Origin: Candidatus Nitrospira kreftii
GTDB lineage: Bacteria > Nitrospirota > Nitrospiria > Nitrospirales > Nitrospiraceae
Assembly (NCBI GenBank): GCA_014058405.1
Contig: CP047423.1
Coordinates: 558,001 to 622,000 of the forward strand
Length of the DNA: 64,000 nt
Reading direction: 5' to 3'
In this document: positions 54,535 to 63,799 of the stretch, piece after piece
How positions within the stretch are numbered: position 1 is the stretch's first letter
Layout of the letters: every line of letters starts with the position of its first letter
Notes under the pieces: generated by a model
The model's database searches: none
What the model saw: the letters and a program-made list of their open reading frames with translations, nothing else
What the model was told of the DNA's origin: nothing
Made by a program: the position numbers and the translations under genes

Positions 54535-54864
54535 ATGGAAGCTGAACCGATCAAGGTGGTTGTTGTTATGGTCACCACAGCAAACCAAAATGATGCGGCT
54601 AAGATTGCTGACCACGTGGTGAGGTCTCGCCTAGCGGCGTGCGCATCAACTATTCCCACGGTGCATTCGACGTACTGGTGGGAAGGTAAAATCATGACTG
54701 ATCAAGAATCGCTTGTGTTGATCAAGACGACTTCCGATAAATATCTGGCTCTACAGGAAACAATACAGCACCTTCATTCGTACAAGGTGCCGGAAATTAT
54801 AGCGATTCCGTTAATCAATGGGTTCCCACCGTATCTTGAGTGGGTGTGCCGTGAGACCTCCTAG
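54535..54864 (+). CDS. cutA: Divalent-cation tolerance protein CutA
   Basis: 109 residues of the trimeric ferredoxin-like CutA fold: VVVVMVTTANQNDAAKIADHVV, RLAACASTIPTVHSTYWWEGKI (the conserved AC and YWW), ESLVLIKTT and YKVPEIIAIPLINGFPPYLEWV. CutA binds copper and other divalent metals and is linked to metal tolerance. Alone between an M20 peptidase and an M23 peptidase. The ribosome site is weak. Confidence 0.95.
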   Translation: MEAEPIKVVVVMVTTANQNDAAKIADHVVRSRLAACASTIPTVHSTYWWEGKIMTDQESLVLIKTTSDKYLALQETIQHLHSYKVPEIIAIPLINGFPPYLEWVCRETS

Positions 54865-54994
54865 ATAATGCGGTTGAAACAGCTATGCGAAAACACTATT
54901 TTTACGGTTGACCATAGGGGGCGAAAGTAGGTAATTTACTGGACTGCCTAAGAGAAGGCTTGTAAGGTGTGAGTGGGTACGGAGGGCGATAGCT

Positions 54995-56017
54995 ATGGCT
55001 CAAACGACTAATCAAGACGGTGATTCTTATACGATTGTAATCTTTAGGGGGTCCACTGCAAAGCCACTCCGTTTCAGCTTTTCGAGAAAACTCCTCCGTC
55101 GTTTGCTGGTCTGTGTTGGGCTGGTGGTTCTGGCCGACCTCCTTGTCGTGTCCCACTATGTTGTGAGAACGGGAGAAGTCTGGGAATTGGCCTCTTTCCG
55201 AAGTGAGGCTATGAGTGCGCGGGAGCAAACTGCGGCCTTCACGACTGCCATTGATGATTTGAAAAAGCGCATTGGAGCCATGAATGAGGTCAATCAGAGG
55301 CTTCGGGTCATGCTGGGAATAGAGCTCCCTAAGACCGGCGATATGGCGAATGGTCGAGGTGGTGAGGAGGTACCCCTTCCTGAGGAAGGGACCGCGTCCA
55401 GCGCACAGGGAAGTAGTGTGGCGGACCCAAATTCAAGCAGTGCTAAGATGGGGACGGTAGGGGCTAGTCAACACTCGGCCGTTGGTACGGACATGTCCAA
55501 GAATAGTGCCGATGCGGTCGTTTCGGTTAAGGAAGGCTTAGACTGGCTTGAGCGAGCAGCAACTGCACAAGAACGTATCTTGAGGGAGCTGTCAGAAGCA
55601 GCTGAACAGCGTTCCACCCGCTGGGCCTCGACGCCTTCTATATGGCCGGTCAAAGGTTGGGTTACGTCGGGGTTTGGCCCACGAATTTCTCCGTTCACTG
55701 AAAAGCCTGCTTGGCATGATGGATTGGACATCGGGGCTGCACCAAATACTCCGGTTCGTGCTCCAGCCCAGGGGCGGATTACGTCGACTGGATATGATCC
55801 TAAGCTTGGGAATATGGTTCGAGTGGACCACGGGTACGGGGTTGAAACAGTGTACGGACACTTGGCGAAGGCTTTGGTGAAAGAAGGTCAGAGAGTTGAG
55901 CGTGGCGATGTGATCGCGCTTGTTGGGAGTTCTGGACTATCTACCGGCCCTCACCTCCACTACATGGTCAAGGTAAATGGCCAAGCACTCGACCCGTCCA
56001 AATACATCCTGGAGTAG
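54995..56017 (+). CDS. M23-family (LytM-type) peptidoglycan peptidase
   Basis: 340 residues: a short cytoplasmic N-tail, one membrane helix (RRLLVCVGLVVLADLLVVSHY), a coiled coil (about 75-110), a Ser/Gly-rich linker (about 120-175) and a LytM domain (about 220-335). The zinc ligands are seen in WHDGLDIGA, and in GPHLHYMV. An intact HLH motif argues for real endopeptidase activity. Membrane-anchored with its active site in the periplasm. Confidence 0.92.
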   Translation: MAQTTNQDGDSYTIVIFRGSTAKPLRFSFSRKLLRRLLVCVGLVVLADLLVVSHYVVRTGEVWELASFRSEAMSAREQTAAFTTAIDDLKKRIGAMNEVNQRLRVMLGIELPKTGDMANGRGGEEVPLPEEGTASSAQGSSVADPNSSSAKMGTVGASQHSAVGTDMSKNSADAVVSVKEGLDWLERAATAQERILRELSEAAEQRSTRWASTPSIWPVKGWVTSGFGPRISPFTEKPAWHDGLDIGAAPNTPVRAPAQGRITSTGYDPKLGNMVRVDHGYGVETVYGHLAKALVKEGQRVERGDVIALVGSSGLSTGPHLHYMVKVNGQALDPSKYILE

Positions 56018-56139
56018 CAGAGCGATAAGCTTTTTGCATAGACAGACCAGAGGTACTGCCTTCTGAAAGATCAAGTATTCTTCGCGAAGGCCTCTTGCCT
56101 CTTCACTTACCTCACTAAGTCGACCACAAAGATAGTCCA

Positions 56140-57822
56140 TTGACCGACCTCGAGATCGCGCAGTCCGTTAATTCCCTCAACATTATCGATATCGGTTCTC
56201 AGCTTGGAGTTCTTGCCGAAGAACTCACTCCCTACGGTCGAGATAAGGCAAAAGTTTCGCTTAAGACATTGGATCGGCTCAGAGATGCGCCAAAAGGGCG
56301 ATACATTCTGGTTACGGCAATCAATCCCACACCCTTAGGAGAAGGAAAGACCACAACATCGATCGGTCTTGCGATGGGCCTTTCGCGTTTAGGGCATCGG
56401 AGTGCGGTTACCTTAAGGCAGCCCTCGCTGGGTCCCGTCTTTGGCGTTAAGGGGGGCGGGACAGGCGGAGGGCATGCTCAAGTCGTTCCAATGGAGGATA
56501 TTAACCTTCATCTGACCGGGGATGCCCATGCGGTGGCTGTCAGCCATAATCTTCTCTCAGCGTTCCTTGATAACCATCTCTTTCATGGAAATGCACTCTC
56601 GATCGACCCAGAGCACGTGACGTGGCCTCGAACGCTGAGCATGAATGATCGGGCGCTTCGGGAAATCATACTTGGAGAAGGCACAGGCGGACGTCGAGGG
56701 CAGTTCGTCATCACCGAGGCTTCAGAGGTTATGGCCGTGTTGGCGCTAGCGAAGGATCCTTTCGAACTCCGCGCCCGGCTTGGCCGAATACTCGTGGGAT
56801 TCACGAAGTCTGGTAATCCGGTCACGGCTGAACAGCTAAACTGCGTAGGGTCGATGGCGGCACTCCTCAAGGACGCACTCATGCCGAATCTGGTTCAGAC
56901 ACTCGAGGGTACCCCTGCTTTTGTCCATACTGGACCCTTCGGTAACCTCGCGCATGGCAATTGTTCGATCGTCTCTGATGCGATCGCGCTTCGATGTGCC
57001 GATTTTGTTGTGACGGAGGCCGGCTTCGGCAGCGATCTGGGGGCCGAGAAGTTTTTTAACATCAAATGTCGCGCATCGGGATTTACTCCGGCCGTAGCAG
57101 TAGTTGTGGCGACGTTACGCGCGCTGAAACTCCATGGAGGCGGAGGGGCTGCCAAAGCGGGGGTTCAGTTACCCTTGAGTCTAACCGGGCCAAACCAAGA
57201 AGCGTTGTCGAAGGGAATCGCCAATCTGGCACAACACATCGCTAATGTTCGGGCACACGGAGTGCCGGTGGTGGTTGCGGTCAATGCTTTTAAGGGGGAC
57301 CCTCAGGACGAATTGGATTGGGTGCGGGAGCAGTCAGTGAAGATGGGAGCCGTAGATGCTGCAATCTCAACGCACTGGACCGATGGGGGGAAAGGGGCCG
57401 AGCAGCTCGCGGCGGCGGTGGCCAAGGCATCGGAGAACCCAGGTCATTTTAAGTATCTGTATGACCTATCTTGGCCAATCAGAAAGAAGATTCAGACCAT
57501 TGCCATCCAGATGTATGGAGCGGCAGGTGTCCACTTTGAACCAGGGGCGGAACGTCAGATAGATGCTGCTGAGGCGTTGGGGTTCGGTGGGTTACCTGTT
57601 TGCATGGCAAAAACTCCGCTGTCGCTGTCCCATGACCCTGCGCTCAAAGGGAGACCGACCGGGTTTACAGTGCCGATTCGGGAGCTACGGATCTTGGCGG
57701 GATCCGGGTTTGTTACGGCTGTCTGCTCAGGAATTCAACTGATGCCGGGGTTGCCCAAGAAGCCAGCCGGTGAACGGATTGGCCTCGAACCGACAAGTGG
57801 AAAAATCGTGGGGCTGTCGTGA
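56140..57822 (+). CDS. fhs: Formate-tetrahydrofolate ligase
   Basis: 560 residues; the start is a TTG at 56140 in the absence of any ATG. ATP-binding P-loop TPLGEGKTTT and FTHFS signatures VTLRQPSLGPVFGVKGGGTGGG, NHLFHGNALSID, SEVMAVLAL and VVTEAGFGSDLGAEKFFNIKC. It joins formate to tetrahydrofolate with ATP, feeding the one-carbon pool (and, in Nitrospira-like bacteria, formate metabolism). It converges on hflC with 4 bp between stops. No riboswitch was recognised in the 120-base leader. Confidence 0.96.
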   Translation: MTDLEIAQSVNSLNIIDIGSQLGVLAEELTPYGRDKAKVSLKTLDRLRDAPKGRYILVTAINPTPLGEGKTTTSIGLAMGLSRLGHRSAVTLRQPSLGPVFGVKGGGTGGGHAQVVPMEDINLHLTGDAHAVAVSHNLLSAFLDNHLFHGNALSIDPEHVTWPRTLSMNDRALREIILGEGTGGRRGQFVITEASEVMAVLALAKDPFELRARLGRILVGFTKSGNPVTAEQLNCVGSMAALLKDALMPNLVQTLEGTPAFVHTGPFGNLAHGNCSIVSDAIALRCADFVVTEAGFGSDLGAEKFFNIKCRASGFTPAVAVVVATLRALKLHGGGGAAKAGVQLPLSLTGPNQEALSKGIANLAQHIANVRAHGVPVVVAVNAFKGDPQDELDWVREQSVKMGAVDAAISTHWTDGGKGAEQLAAAVAKASENPGHFKYLYDLSWPIRKKIQTIAIQMYGAAGVHFEPGAERQIDAAEALGFGGLPVCMAKTPLSLSHDPALKGRPTGFTVPIRELRILAGSGFVTAVCSGIQLMPGLPKKPAGERIGLEPTSGKIVGLS

Positions 57823-57826
57823 AGAG

Positions 57827-58687
57827 TCAGCGTTGTTTGAGATATTTGAAGAATTCTGAATCTGGACTCATCACCAGGGTCGAGCTATCTTTAAACACGC
57901 TCTTATAGGCTTCCATCGAGCGGGTAAACTCAAAGAACTTCGGGTCTTGCTTGTAAGCATCGGCATAGATCCGAAATGCCTTGGCATCGCCGCCGCCACG
58001 CAGCTCTTCTGATTCCTTGTAGGCTTGGGCGAGGATAATCTCTCGGTCTTTCTCGGCCTCTGACCGAATTTTTTGTGCTTCTTCCGCCCCTTCCGCTCGA
58101 TACTGCTTGGCTTGCCGTTCCCGCTCCGCCTGCATACGGGCAAAAACAGCCTTCTCGTTCTGTTCCGGTAAGTCGGCCCGTTTGATTCGCACATCCTGAA
58201 TGTCGATGCCGTACACCGACGCCTTCTCCTTCGCGCGTTCGGTGACTACCCGCATGATGTCAGCCCTGGTGCTGGAAACGATCTCTAGCAGCTCATGGCG
58301 ACCCAATTCGACCCGGAGCTCGGAATAGATAATATCGTTCAACCGCTGGAGCGCACCGCGTTGACTCTGGAACGCCTGGTAGACCCTTAATGGATCGGTA
58401 ATCCGCCATTTGGCAAAGTTATCCAACAGCAGCGTCTTCTTGTCTTGGGTAATGACGTCCTGCGCGTTCGAATCGTAATCCAGTAAACGTTTCTCGAAGT
58501 ACGTGACTTCCTGCACGAACGGCACCTTCACGTACAGTCCAGGCTCCGTGATAGTGCGCACGGGTTTGCCCAGCTGGACGACGATAGCGGTCTGGATCAC
58601 ATCGACCACGAAGAGGGGCGAGGCTCCGAGCACAAACAGGGCGACGGTGACGGCCAGCAATGTGATGATGATGCCCTGCTTTGTCAT
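57827..58687 (-). CDS. hflC: HflC, band-7/prohibitin-like FtsH modulator
   Basis: 286 residues with an N-terminal membrane anchor (GIIITLLAVTVALFVLGASPLFVV), then the SPFH/band-7 domain (TAIVVQLGKPVRTITEPGLYVKVPFVQEVTYFEKRLLDYDS) and a coiled helix (EAQKIRSEAEKDREIILAQA). HflC pairs with HflK around FtsH in the inner membrane. The ATG overlaps the end of hflK by four bases, so production is coupled. Confidence 0.95.
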   Translation of the reverse strand: MTKQGIIITLLAVTVALFVLGASPLFVVDVIQTAIVVQLGKPVRTITEPGLYVKVPFVQEVTYFEKRLLDYDSNAQDVITQDKKTLLLDNFAKWRITDPLRVYQAFQSQRGALQRLNDIIYSELRVELGRHELLEIVSSTRADIMRVVTERAKEKASVYGIDIQDVRIKRADLPEQNEKAVFARMQAERERQAKQYRAEGAEEAQKIRSEAEKDREIILAQAYKESEELRGGGDAKAFRIYADAYKQDPKFFEFTRSMEAYKSVFKDSSTLVMSPDSEFFKYLKQR

Positions 58688-59811
58688 GGTCTGGTCCCTC
58701 TCGGTCTGAGGGTGACAGGCGGCTCAGGCCTTGGCTCTTCAACTTCTTGTTGAGGAGCAGGTTTCACCACGGTCGTGGACGGAGATCTAGAAAGACGGTC
58801 GAGCGGAAGATAGGGCAACACTCGCTCACCACCCTTGCCGTCAATGATGACCTTCTCCACATTTGGAAGAATCTCCTCCAGTGTTTCGATGTAAATTCGC
58901 TTGCTAATCACATCCTTCGCCTGGTTGTACTCTTTTAGGGTGGCAAGGAACCGGTTTGTCTCGCCTTGGGCACGATTGAGCCGGGCCTGTGCAAACCCTC
59001 TTGCCCGGTTCACCAGTTCCGCGGCTTCACCTTTGGCTCTTGGAATGATGTCGTTGCGGTACCCTTGCGCTTGGTTGATCAGCTTTTCGCGGTCTTCTTT
59101 GGCGTTGGTGACATCTTTGAATGCGGCGGCAACCGCGTCCGGTGGATTGACATCTTGGAGTTGTATGGCGGCAATCTGCACGCCGGACTTATACTGATCG
59201 AGGATCGTTTGTAGCAAGACCATCGTGTCTGCTTGGATCACGGCTTTGCCGGTGGTCAAGGCTTCGTCGATCTTGCTCTTACCGACCACTTCCCGCATAG
59301 AAGCTTCAGCCGCCTTTCCGATGGTTTCATGGATATCTGCCACATTGAAGAGAAACTCACGGGCTTCCTTAATCTTATATTGGACGATGAACTCGATCCC
59401 GAGGATGTTCATATCACCGGTCAGCATGAGGGCTTCTTGGGGTACCATCTGCTGGCGCCCTTGTTGGGAGGTGCGGAAGCCGATTTCCACTCGGTAGAGC
59501 TTCTCGACCTTCGGCTGGAGGACGGTTTCTACAAAGGGAATCTTGAAGTGAGGACCTGGCTCTGCGGCGCGGACCGGCACACCGAAGCGTTTTACGACCC
59601 CTTCCTCGTCAGGGGCGACGATGAACACACTTTGCCAAACCAGTAGAATCAGCAAGCCGGCAATGATGATATTCCAGGCACCGCCTGATGGAAGAAGATT
59701 CTTCAATCCGCCGGCTGGAAACAAATCTTTGAGTTGAGACTGGGCCTGCTTGAGCGCCTCCTCAAGCGGGTCAGACTTTTTGCCCCATGGATCTTTTGGG
59801 TCCCAGACCAT
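58684..59811 (-). CDS. hflK: HflK, band-7/prohibitin-like FtsH modulator
   Basis: 375 residues: a polar N-tail (DPWGKKSDPLEEALKQ), a membrane helix (WNIIIAGLLILLVWQSVFIV), the band-7 domain (EGVVKRFGVPVRAAEPGPHFKIPF), a helical oligomerisation part with YKSGVQIAAIQLQDVNPPDAV, and a disordered Pro-rich end (QQEVEEPRPEPP). Forms a cage with HflC around FtsH. The transcript continues into hflC. Confidence 0.95.
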   Translation of the reverse strand: MVWDPKDPWGKKSDPLEEALKQAQSQLKDLFPAGGLKNLLPSGGAWNIIIAGLLILLVWQSVFIVAPDEEGVVKRFGVPVRAAEPGPHFKIPFVETVLQPKVEKLYRVEIGFRTSQQGRQQMVPQEALMLTGDMNILGIEFIVQYKIKEAREFLFNVADIHETIGKAAEASMREVVGKSKIDEALTTGKAVIQADTMVLLQTILDQYKSGVQIAAIQLQDVNPPDAVAAAFKDVTNAKEDREKLINQAQGYRNDIIPRAKGEAAELVNRARGFAQARLNRAQGETNRFLATLKEYNQAKDVISKRIYIETLEEILPNVEKVIIDGKGGERVLPYLPLDRLSRSPSTTVVKPAPQQEVEEPRPEPPVTLRPRGTRP

Positions 59812-59893
59812 TGAAATATGTATATTTTTATTTAGATGATGGATGACTGAATTTCAGCGGTACCTTAACAGACTCGGATCAGGGTGACAAGCC

Positions 59894-61027
59894 CTAGATC
59901 ACCTTGGAAAGGAGAAAATAGGCGAGGCACGCCAAACAGGCCGTGGTTGGAATTGTCACAAGCCAAGCCAGCACCATGCTTCGTACTGTGGTCCAGTGGA
60001 CAGACGCGGTCCCTCTCAGGAGTCCAATACCGATGATGGCAGAGCTGCTGACATGTGTGGTCGAAACAGGCAAACCCAACGTGCCTGAAAGCAAGACCAG
60101 CGACGACGTGGTCAGATTGGCCGACAAACCTTCCGCATGATTCATCCTCGTCACTCTTTCTGCGAGTATTTCTGTCACGCGCCGACCGCCCCCATAGCTG
60201 CCGATACCCATAGCGATCGTCACCCCTGCAAACGCCATGATGTGCCAGGAGGGGCTCGGCCATGTTGCCAGTGTGCTGCCGAGTAAAAGCATTGCTGCGA
60301 TTTTCGGGGCATCGTTGGTGCCACGGGCGAGCGATGCCAGTCCGCTGGACAACCAGTGAAGAGAGTCGAGACCGATGGTGGGGCCTGATAATCCTGCCCG
60401 GTCGCATTGCGATGGGACTGCGGCCACCGGTATGCCGTCGCTTCCGGCTTGAAACAAGGTGCGGGTAAAGCCCTGTGCATCGATTGCCACGAGCGCTCGA
60501 TGGCTCGGCATGATACAGACACAGAGCCCCTCCCAGCGTTTTGCGATCATCGCGATGAGAGGATGAAACATGATGGAAAGGCCGAATGAAAGAATGGGAC
60601 TCACCAGCAACGGGAGCACGATTTTCTTGGAGACCGTCGACCAGATTAATCCATCGACGCCAAAAGCCAGCAGACCTCCTCCAACCAGCGAACCGGTCAA
60701 CGCGTGCGTCGTGGAGACCGGCAGCCCGGTCTTCGACGCGAAGAGTACCCAAAGGATGGCTCCACACAAAACCGCGGGGGCTAACACCGAGGGAATATCG
60801 AGGTCTGGTTGGATGAAGCCGCTGCTGAAGGTTTTGACCATGGCCGAGGCAACAAAGGCCGAAATCACCGCGCCGACCATCGTCCAGAATGTTCCCCACG
60901 CAATGGCCGTACGATAGTTGGCGATACCACTGCCGACCAATGTCGCGATGGCCTTCGATACGTCGTTCGTGCCGTTGGAAAAGGCCAAGAGGAGGATCAG
61001 GAGAAATGTAAAGACGGTAAGGTCCAT
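59894..61027 (-). CDS. Inorganic phosphate transporter (PiT family), linked to an arsenic operon
   Basis: 377 residues from the ATG at 61027; a longer frame upstream would run into arsS and is not needed. Two inverted-repeat halves with the PiT signatures FSNGTNDVSKAIATLVGSG and ARGTNDAPKIAAM, and GLPVSTTHALTGSLVGGGL and GLPVSTTHVSSSAIIG. PiT transporters move phosphate, and arsenate as an analogue, with a cation. It starts 10 bp behind arsS and is the last gene of the ars operon, so phosphate or arsenate handling may be its job there. Confidence 0.88.
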   Translation of the reverse strand: MDLTVFTFLLILLLAFSNGTNDVSKAIATLVGSGIANYRTAIAWGTFWTMVGAVISAFVASAMVKTFSSGFIQPDLDIPSVLAPAVLCGAILWVLFASKTGLPVSTTHALTGSLVGGGLLAFGVDGLIWSTVSKKIVLPLLVSPILSFGLSIMFHPLIAMIAKRWEGLCVCIMPSHRALVAIDAQGFTRTLFQAGSDGIPVAAVPSQCDRAGLSGPTIGLDSLHWLSSGLASLARGTNDAPKIAAMLLLGSTLATWPSPSWHIMAFAGVTIAMGIGSYGGGRRVTEILAERVTRMNHAEGLSANLTTSSLVLLSGTLGLPVSTTHVSSSAIIGIGLLRGTASVHWTTVRSMVLAWLVTIPTTACLACLAYFLLSKVI

Positions 61028-61037
61028 CGAAAGTCGA

Positions 61038-62075
61038 TTACGACGTGGCTCCACCACACGACGAGCCGGAGCCAGCCGTGCAGCCGTAGCAATGGTTGCG
61101 TGTGACGATCCGGCGAGTATGAAGTTGAGTCGGTTCGAAGTCTCGGATATGCGACGGCGCGCCATGGTCGACCGGAAGGTCGAGCATCTGGTTGAAGTCG
61201 CAATCGTACAGTTTTCCGTCCCAGCCAACCGATAGGGTGTAGCGACACATGACACCGGTGGCGGCGGCCGGATTGAACGCATTGACGAGCCGCGTCATGT
61301 ACTGATCGTAATTTCCGCTTTCGATAAGAAACTCCAGGAATCGGCTGATCGGCATATTGGTGATCGTATAGAGCCGGTTGAATTCGATACCGTACTGGGT
61401 GCGGAGTTCTTTCTTGAACTGGGCTTCGATGGCCTCTTGTTTTGGAGGCAAGAACGCTCCGACGGGATTGTAGACAAGATTCAAGGTAAGCCCGCTGTCC
61501 AGTCGACCATAGCCGAAGCGGTTCAAGAGCCGAAGCGCTTCTATCGACTTCTGGAAGATTCCGTCGCCACGTTGTGCATCGGTCTGGCTCGCGCGGTACG
61601 ACGGAAGCGAGGCGATGATCTCGACTCGATGGCGAGCGAGAAATTTCCCCAAGTCGGCCTGCGAGGGGATCAGCAACACGGAGAGGTTGCAGCGATCCAT
61701 CACATGTCTTCCGAGCCCGCGGGCCTGCTCGACCAACCAACGGAAATGGGGGTTGAGTTCTGGCGCTCCTCCTGTAATGTCTACGGTGGGGATGTCGGTC
61801 TTGGCCAGAGCTTGAATGCATTGCTCCGCTGTCTCCAAGGACATGGTCTCAGGACGATCCGGGCCGGCGTCCACATGGCAGTGACGACAAGTTTGGTTAC
61901 AGAGCTTGCCGACATTGATCTGAAAGACGTTTATTCCTGTCGCACGGAGAGGATAGAGACTGGCTCGATGGAGTTGCGTCTCAAAAGAGGGGTTTGAGCT
62001 TGGCTGGTCCAGCATTTTAAGTTGTTCGGAAGCAGAGGCAAGGGGATTGTGTCGTCCCAGTAAGGTCAACGGCAT
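61038..62075 (-). CDS. arsS: Arsenosugar-biosynthesis radical SAM protein ArsS
   Basis: 345 residues. Radical SAM cluster Cys59-x3-Cys63-x2-Cys66 (KLCNQTCRHCHVDAG), SAM-contact ITGGAPELNPHF, and a C-terminal cysteine-rich region (CRYTLSVGWDGKLYDCDFN, then RNHCYGCTAGSGSSCGG) for extra Fe-S clusters. ArsS-type enzymes transfer the adenosyl-derived ribose carbon onto dimethylarsenite, the first step to arsenosugars. It lies 47 bp downstream of arsR and 10 bp upstream of pit. Confidence 0.92.
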   Translation of the reverse strand: MPLTLLGRHNPLASASEQLKMLDQPSSNPSFETQLHRASLYPLRATGINVFQINVGKLCNQTCRHCHVDAGPDRPETMSLETAEQCIQALAKTDIPTVDITGGAPELNPHFRWLVEQARGLGRHVMDRCNLSVLLIPSQADLGKFLARHRVEIIASLPSYRASQTDAQRGDGIFQKSIEALRLLNRFGYGRLDSGLTLNLVYNPVGAFLPPKQEAIEAQFKKELRTQYGIEFNRLYTITNMPISRFLEFLIESGNYDQYMTRLVNAFNPAAATGVMCRYTLSVGWDGKLYDCDFNQMLDLPVDHGAPSHIRDFEPTQLHTRRIVTRNHCYGCTAGSGSSCGGATS

Positions 62076-62122
62076 ATCGGTTCCAATCGGACGGAAAACA
62101 TTTTCTCAGCACATGAGGGTCA

Positions 62123-62482
62123 TCAACGCGCACGGGCGATCGTCATCAAGGCCGACTCGGAAAACCGTAACTCGCAGCAACCAAAATCTAGGGCTCGTCC
62201 CTGGCCTTTTGCTAGAGCGCGTTGAATTTCTGGCGTCACTCTGTAACACACCTGTTTGCCGCACCGATGCCCTTCGACCAGGCCGGAATCTCGCAAAATG
62301 CGGAGATGATGAGAGGCATGAGGCTGGGAGCAGCCGAGTTCTTGCACAAGATCCATCACGCATTTTTCACCGACGAGCAACGATTCTAGGATACGCAGTC
62401 GAGTTTCATCGCCCAGCGCCTTGAGAACCAACGCGCATTGGCGCGGAGTGAGTACGTTGGCATTAAGAGCAGACCCCTTCAA
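62123..62482 (-). CDS. arsR: ArsR-family metalloregulator
   Basis: 119 residues starting at a TTG that overlaps the arsM stop. ArsR/SmtB winged helix: LVLKALGDETRLRILESLLVGE, CSQPHASHHLRILRDSGLVEG. Cys41 (EKCVMD), Cys51 and a C-terminal Cys102-Cys103 pair (DFGCCELRF) are candidate arsenite ligands. It would release the operon when As(III) binds. The probable operator is at 63698-63713. Confidence 0.9.
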   Translation of the reverse strand: MKGSALNANVLTPRQCALVLKALGDETRLRILESLLVGEKCVMDLVQELGCSQPHASHHLRILRDSGLVEGHRCGKQVCYRVTPEIQRALAKGQGRALDFGCCELRFSESALMTIARAR

Positions 62483-63666
62483 CAGCAGCCTCCGTCAGGG
62501 GCACAGGTCACAGGCTCCCCGCTCACCCGTTCGCCGGCTCGATTTAAAATGGCGAAATGTGGCCGATACCCTTGAGCCTCCAGCACCGCCACCGTTTTTG
62601 AGCAGATCTCCAGTGGTGCTCCTCGACGATAGAGGTGGTGATCATCGTCCTCAACTTCTAGAAATGGACCGGCCAGCGACGCATAATGGCCTTGCCATGT
62701 GCAAGGAGCCTCCGCTGGTAAGACGGCGGTCCAGCGCGGATCGGTGTTGTCGAGTGGTACAGGCTCGGTAGTCAGGAGAAAGTGGTCGGTGATAGGAGGA
62801 TAGCTCAACACGAGTACATCGTCAGTCGTGATGGGATGGGGGATACCACGGTGATAGGTCGTGCCCCGTTCATCGGTCACCCGACTGAAGGGGCCTCGAA
62901 GCGTGGCGTATCGGAAGGGAGAGGCGGTCGCTGCAGAAGGCAGTTTATAACCGGTCAAGGTCACCGAAAAGAAATGGATGCCGTCGATGATGCGCCAGGG
63001 GGAAAATTTCGCCAGATGTAGGCCGAGAAAGCCGGCTGCAGTGATGCCGTTCATATAGTCGGAGAGGGTCAAGGCGCCGGACAAACAGTCTCCCCATTTC
63101 TCCGAATCGTGGACGAGATACTGGGGAACGGTTTGGTCAGAGACAATATCGGAGATGGTGAATCGCCCGCCGGGCTTGGCCACACGGTACATTTCGCGAA
63201 AGACCTTCCGCTTATCCGGAGCGAGATTGATGACGCAATTCGAGATGATCAGATCGATCGTGCCGTCCTCGACCGGCATGGCATCAGCCAAGCCTTTACG
63301 AAACTCGATATTTGACGCGAGATAGCCAAGATTTGTCGCGACAACCGGCGCGTTCTTTCGGGCGATTTCCAGCATCGCATCGGTCATATCGACGCCGATC
63401 ACATGTCCGGACGGGCCAACCAATCGCGCCGCTTCAAAACAATCAATACCGCCGCCCGATCCGATATCTAAAACGGTCTCGCCTGCCCGTACCGTCTTGA
63501 GCCCAGCCGGCGTGCCACAACCGTAGGAGATCTTGAGCACTTCTTCGGGGATGAAGGTCTGAAGGTGCCCCATGTCATAACTCGTGGGGCAACACATCTG
63601 TTCGCCGGTACTGGCGGCCTTGGCATAACGGTCGCTGACTTTTTTGGTGATTTCATCGATTGGCAT
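62479..63666 (-). CDS. arsM: Arsenite methyltransferase ArsM with duplicated C-terminal extension
   Basis: 395 residues. The SAM-dependent methyltransferase core has VLDIGSGGGIDC (motif I), ISNCVINLAPDK and the As(III)-binding cysteines at Cys25-Cys26 (QMCCPTSYD), Cys50 (SYGCGTP), Cys144 and Cys194. It adds methyl groups to arsenite. Residues about 250-375 form an unusual extension with two related halves (YATLRGPFSRVTDERG at 253-268 and YASLAGPFLEVEDDDH at 328-343), and the protein ends CAPDGGCC. First gene of the operon, ATG at 63666 with AGAAGG upstream. Confidence 0.93.
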   Translation of the reverse strand: MPIDEITKKVSDRYAKAASTGEQMCCPTSYDMGHLQTFIPEEVLKISYGCGTPAGLKTVRAGETVLDIGSGGGIDCFEAARLVGPSGHVIGVDMTDAMLEIARKNAPVVATNLGYLASNIEFRKGLADAMPVEDGTIDLIISNCVINLAPDKRKVFREMYRVAKPGGRFTISDIVSDQTVPQYLVHDSEKWGDCLSGALTLSDYMNGITAAGFLGLHLAKFSPWRIIDGIHFFSVTLTGYKLPSAATASPFRYATLRGPFSRVTDERGTTYHRGIPHPITTDDVLVLSYPPITDHFLLTTEPVPLDNTDPRWTAVLPAEAPCTWQGHYASLAGPFLEVEDDDHHLYRRGAPLEICSKTVAVLEAQGYRPHFAILNRAGERVSGEPVTCAPDGGCC

Positions 63667-63697
63667 AGCCGGCCTTCTTGTTCACGTAACCTATGGA

Positions 63698-63713
63698 GAT
63701 ACCTCTATGTATC
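63698..63713. promoter_or_regulatory. Probable ArsR operator
   Basis: GATAC-ctctat-GTATC is a 5-bp inverted repeat 32 bases upstream of the arsM start, the position where ArsR-type repressors bind. The half-site GTATC also appears in the tandem palindromes at 21829-21865, possibly by chance. Confidence 0.35.
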
Positions 63714-63799
63714 AACACTCCCGAGTCGGGGTCAATCCCGTTCTTATTAGAGCGGTGGACAAACAATCTTCAATATTACAGAAAGGAAACAACATGTTT

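Noticed and set aside
56018-56139. Riboswitch upstream of the formate-tetrahydrofolate ligase gene
   Set aside because: The leader is short and shows only weak self-complementarity, with no recognisable THF riboswitch core.
59865-60899. Minus-strand open frame of 344 codons overlapping the phosphate transporter
   Set aside because: Out-of-frame shadow of the PiT gene with Arg/His-rich, non-membrane composition.
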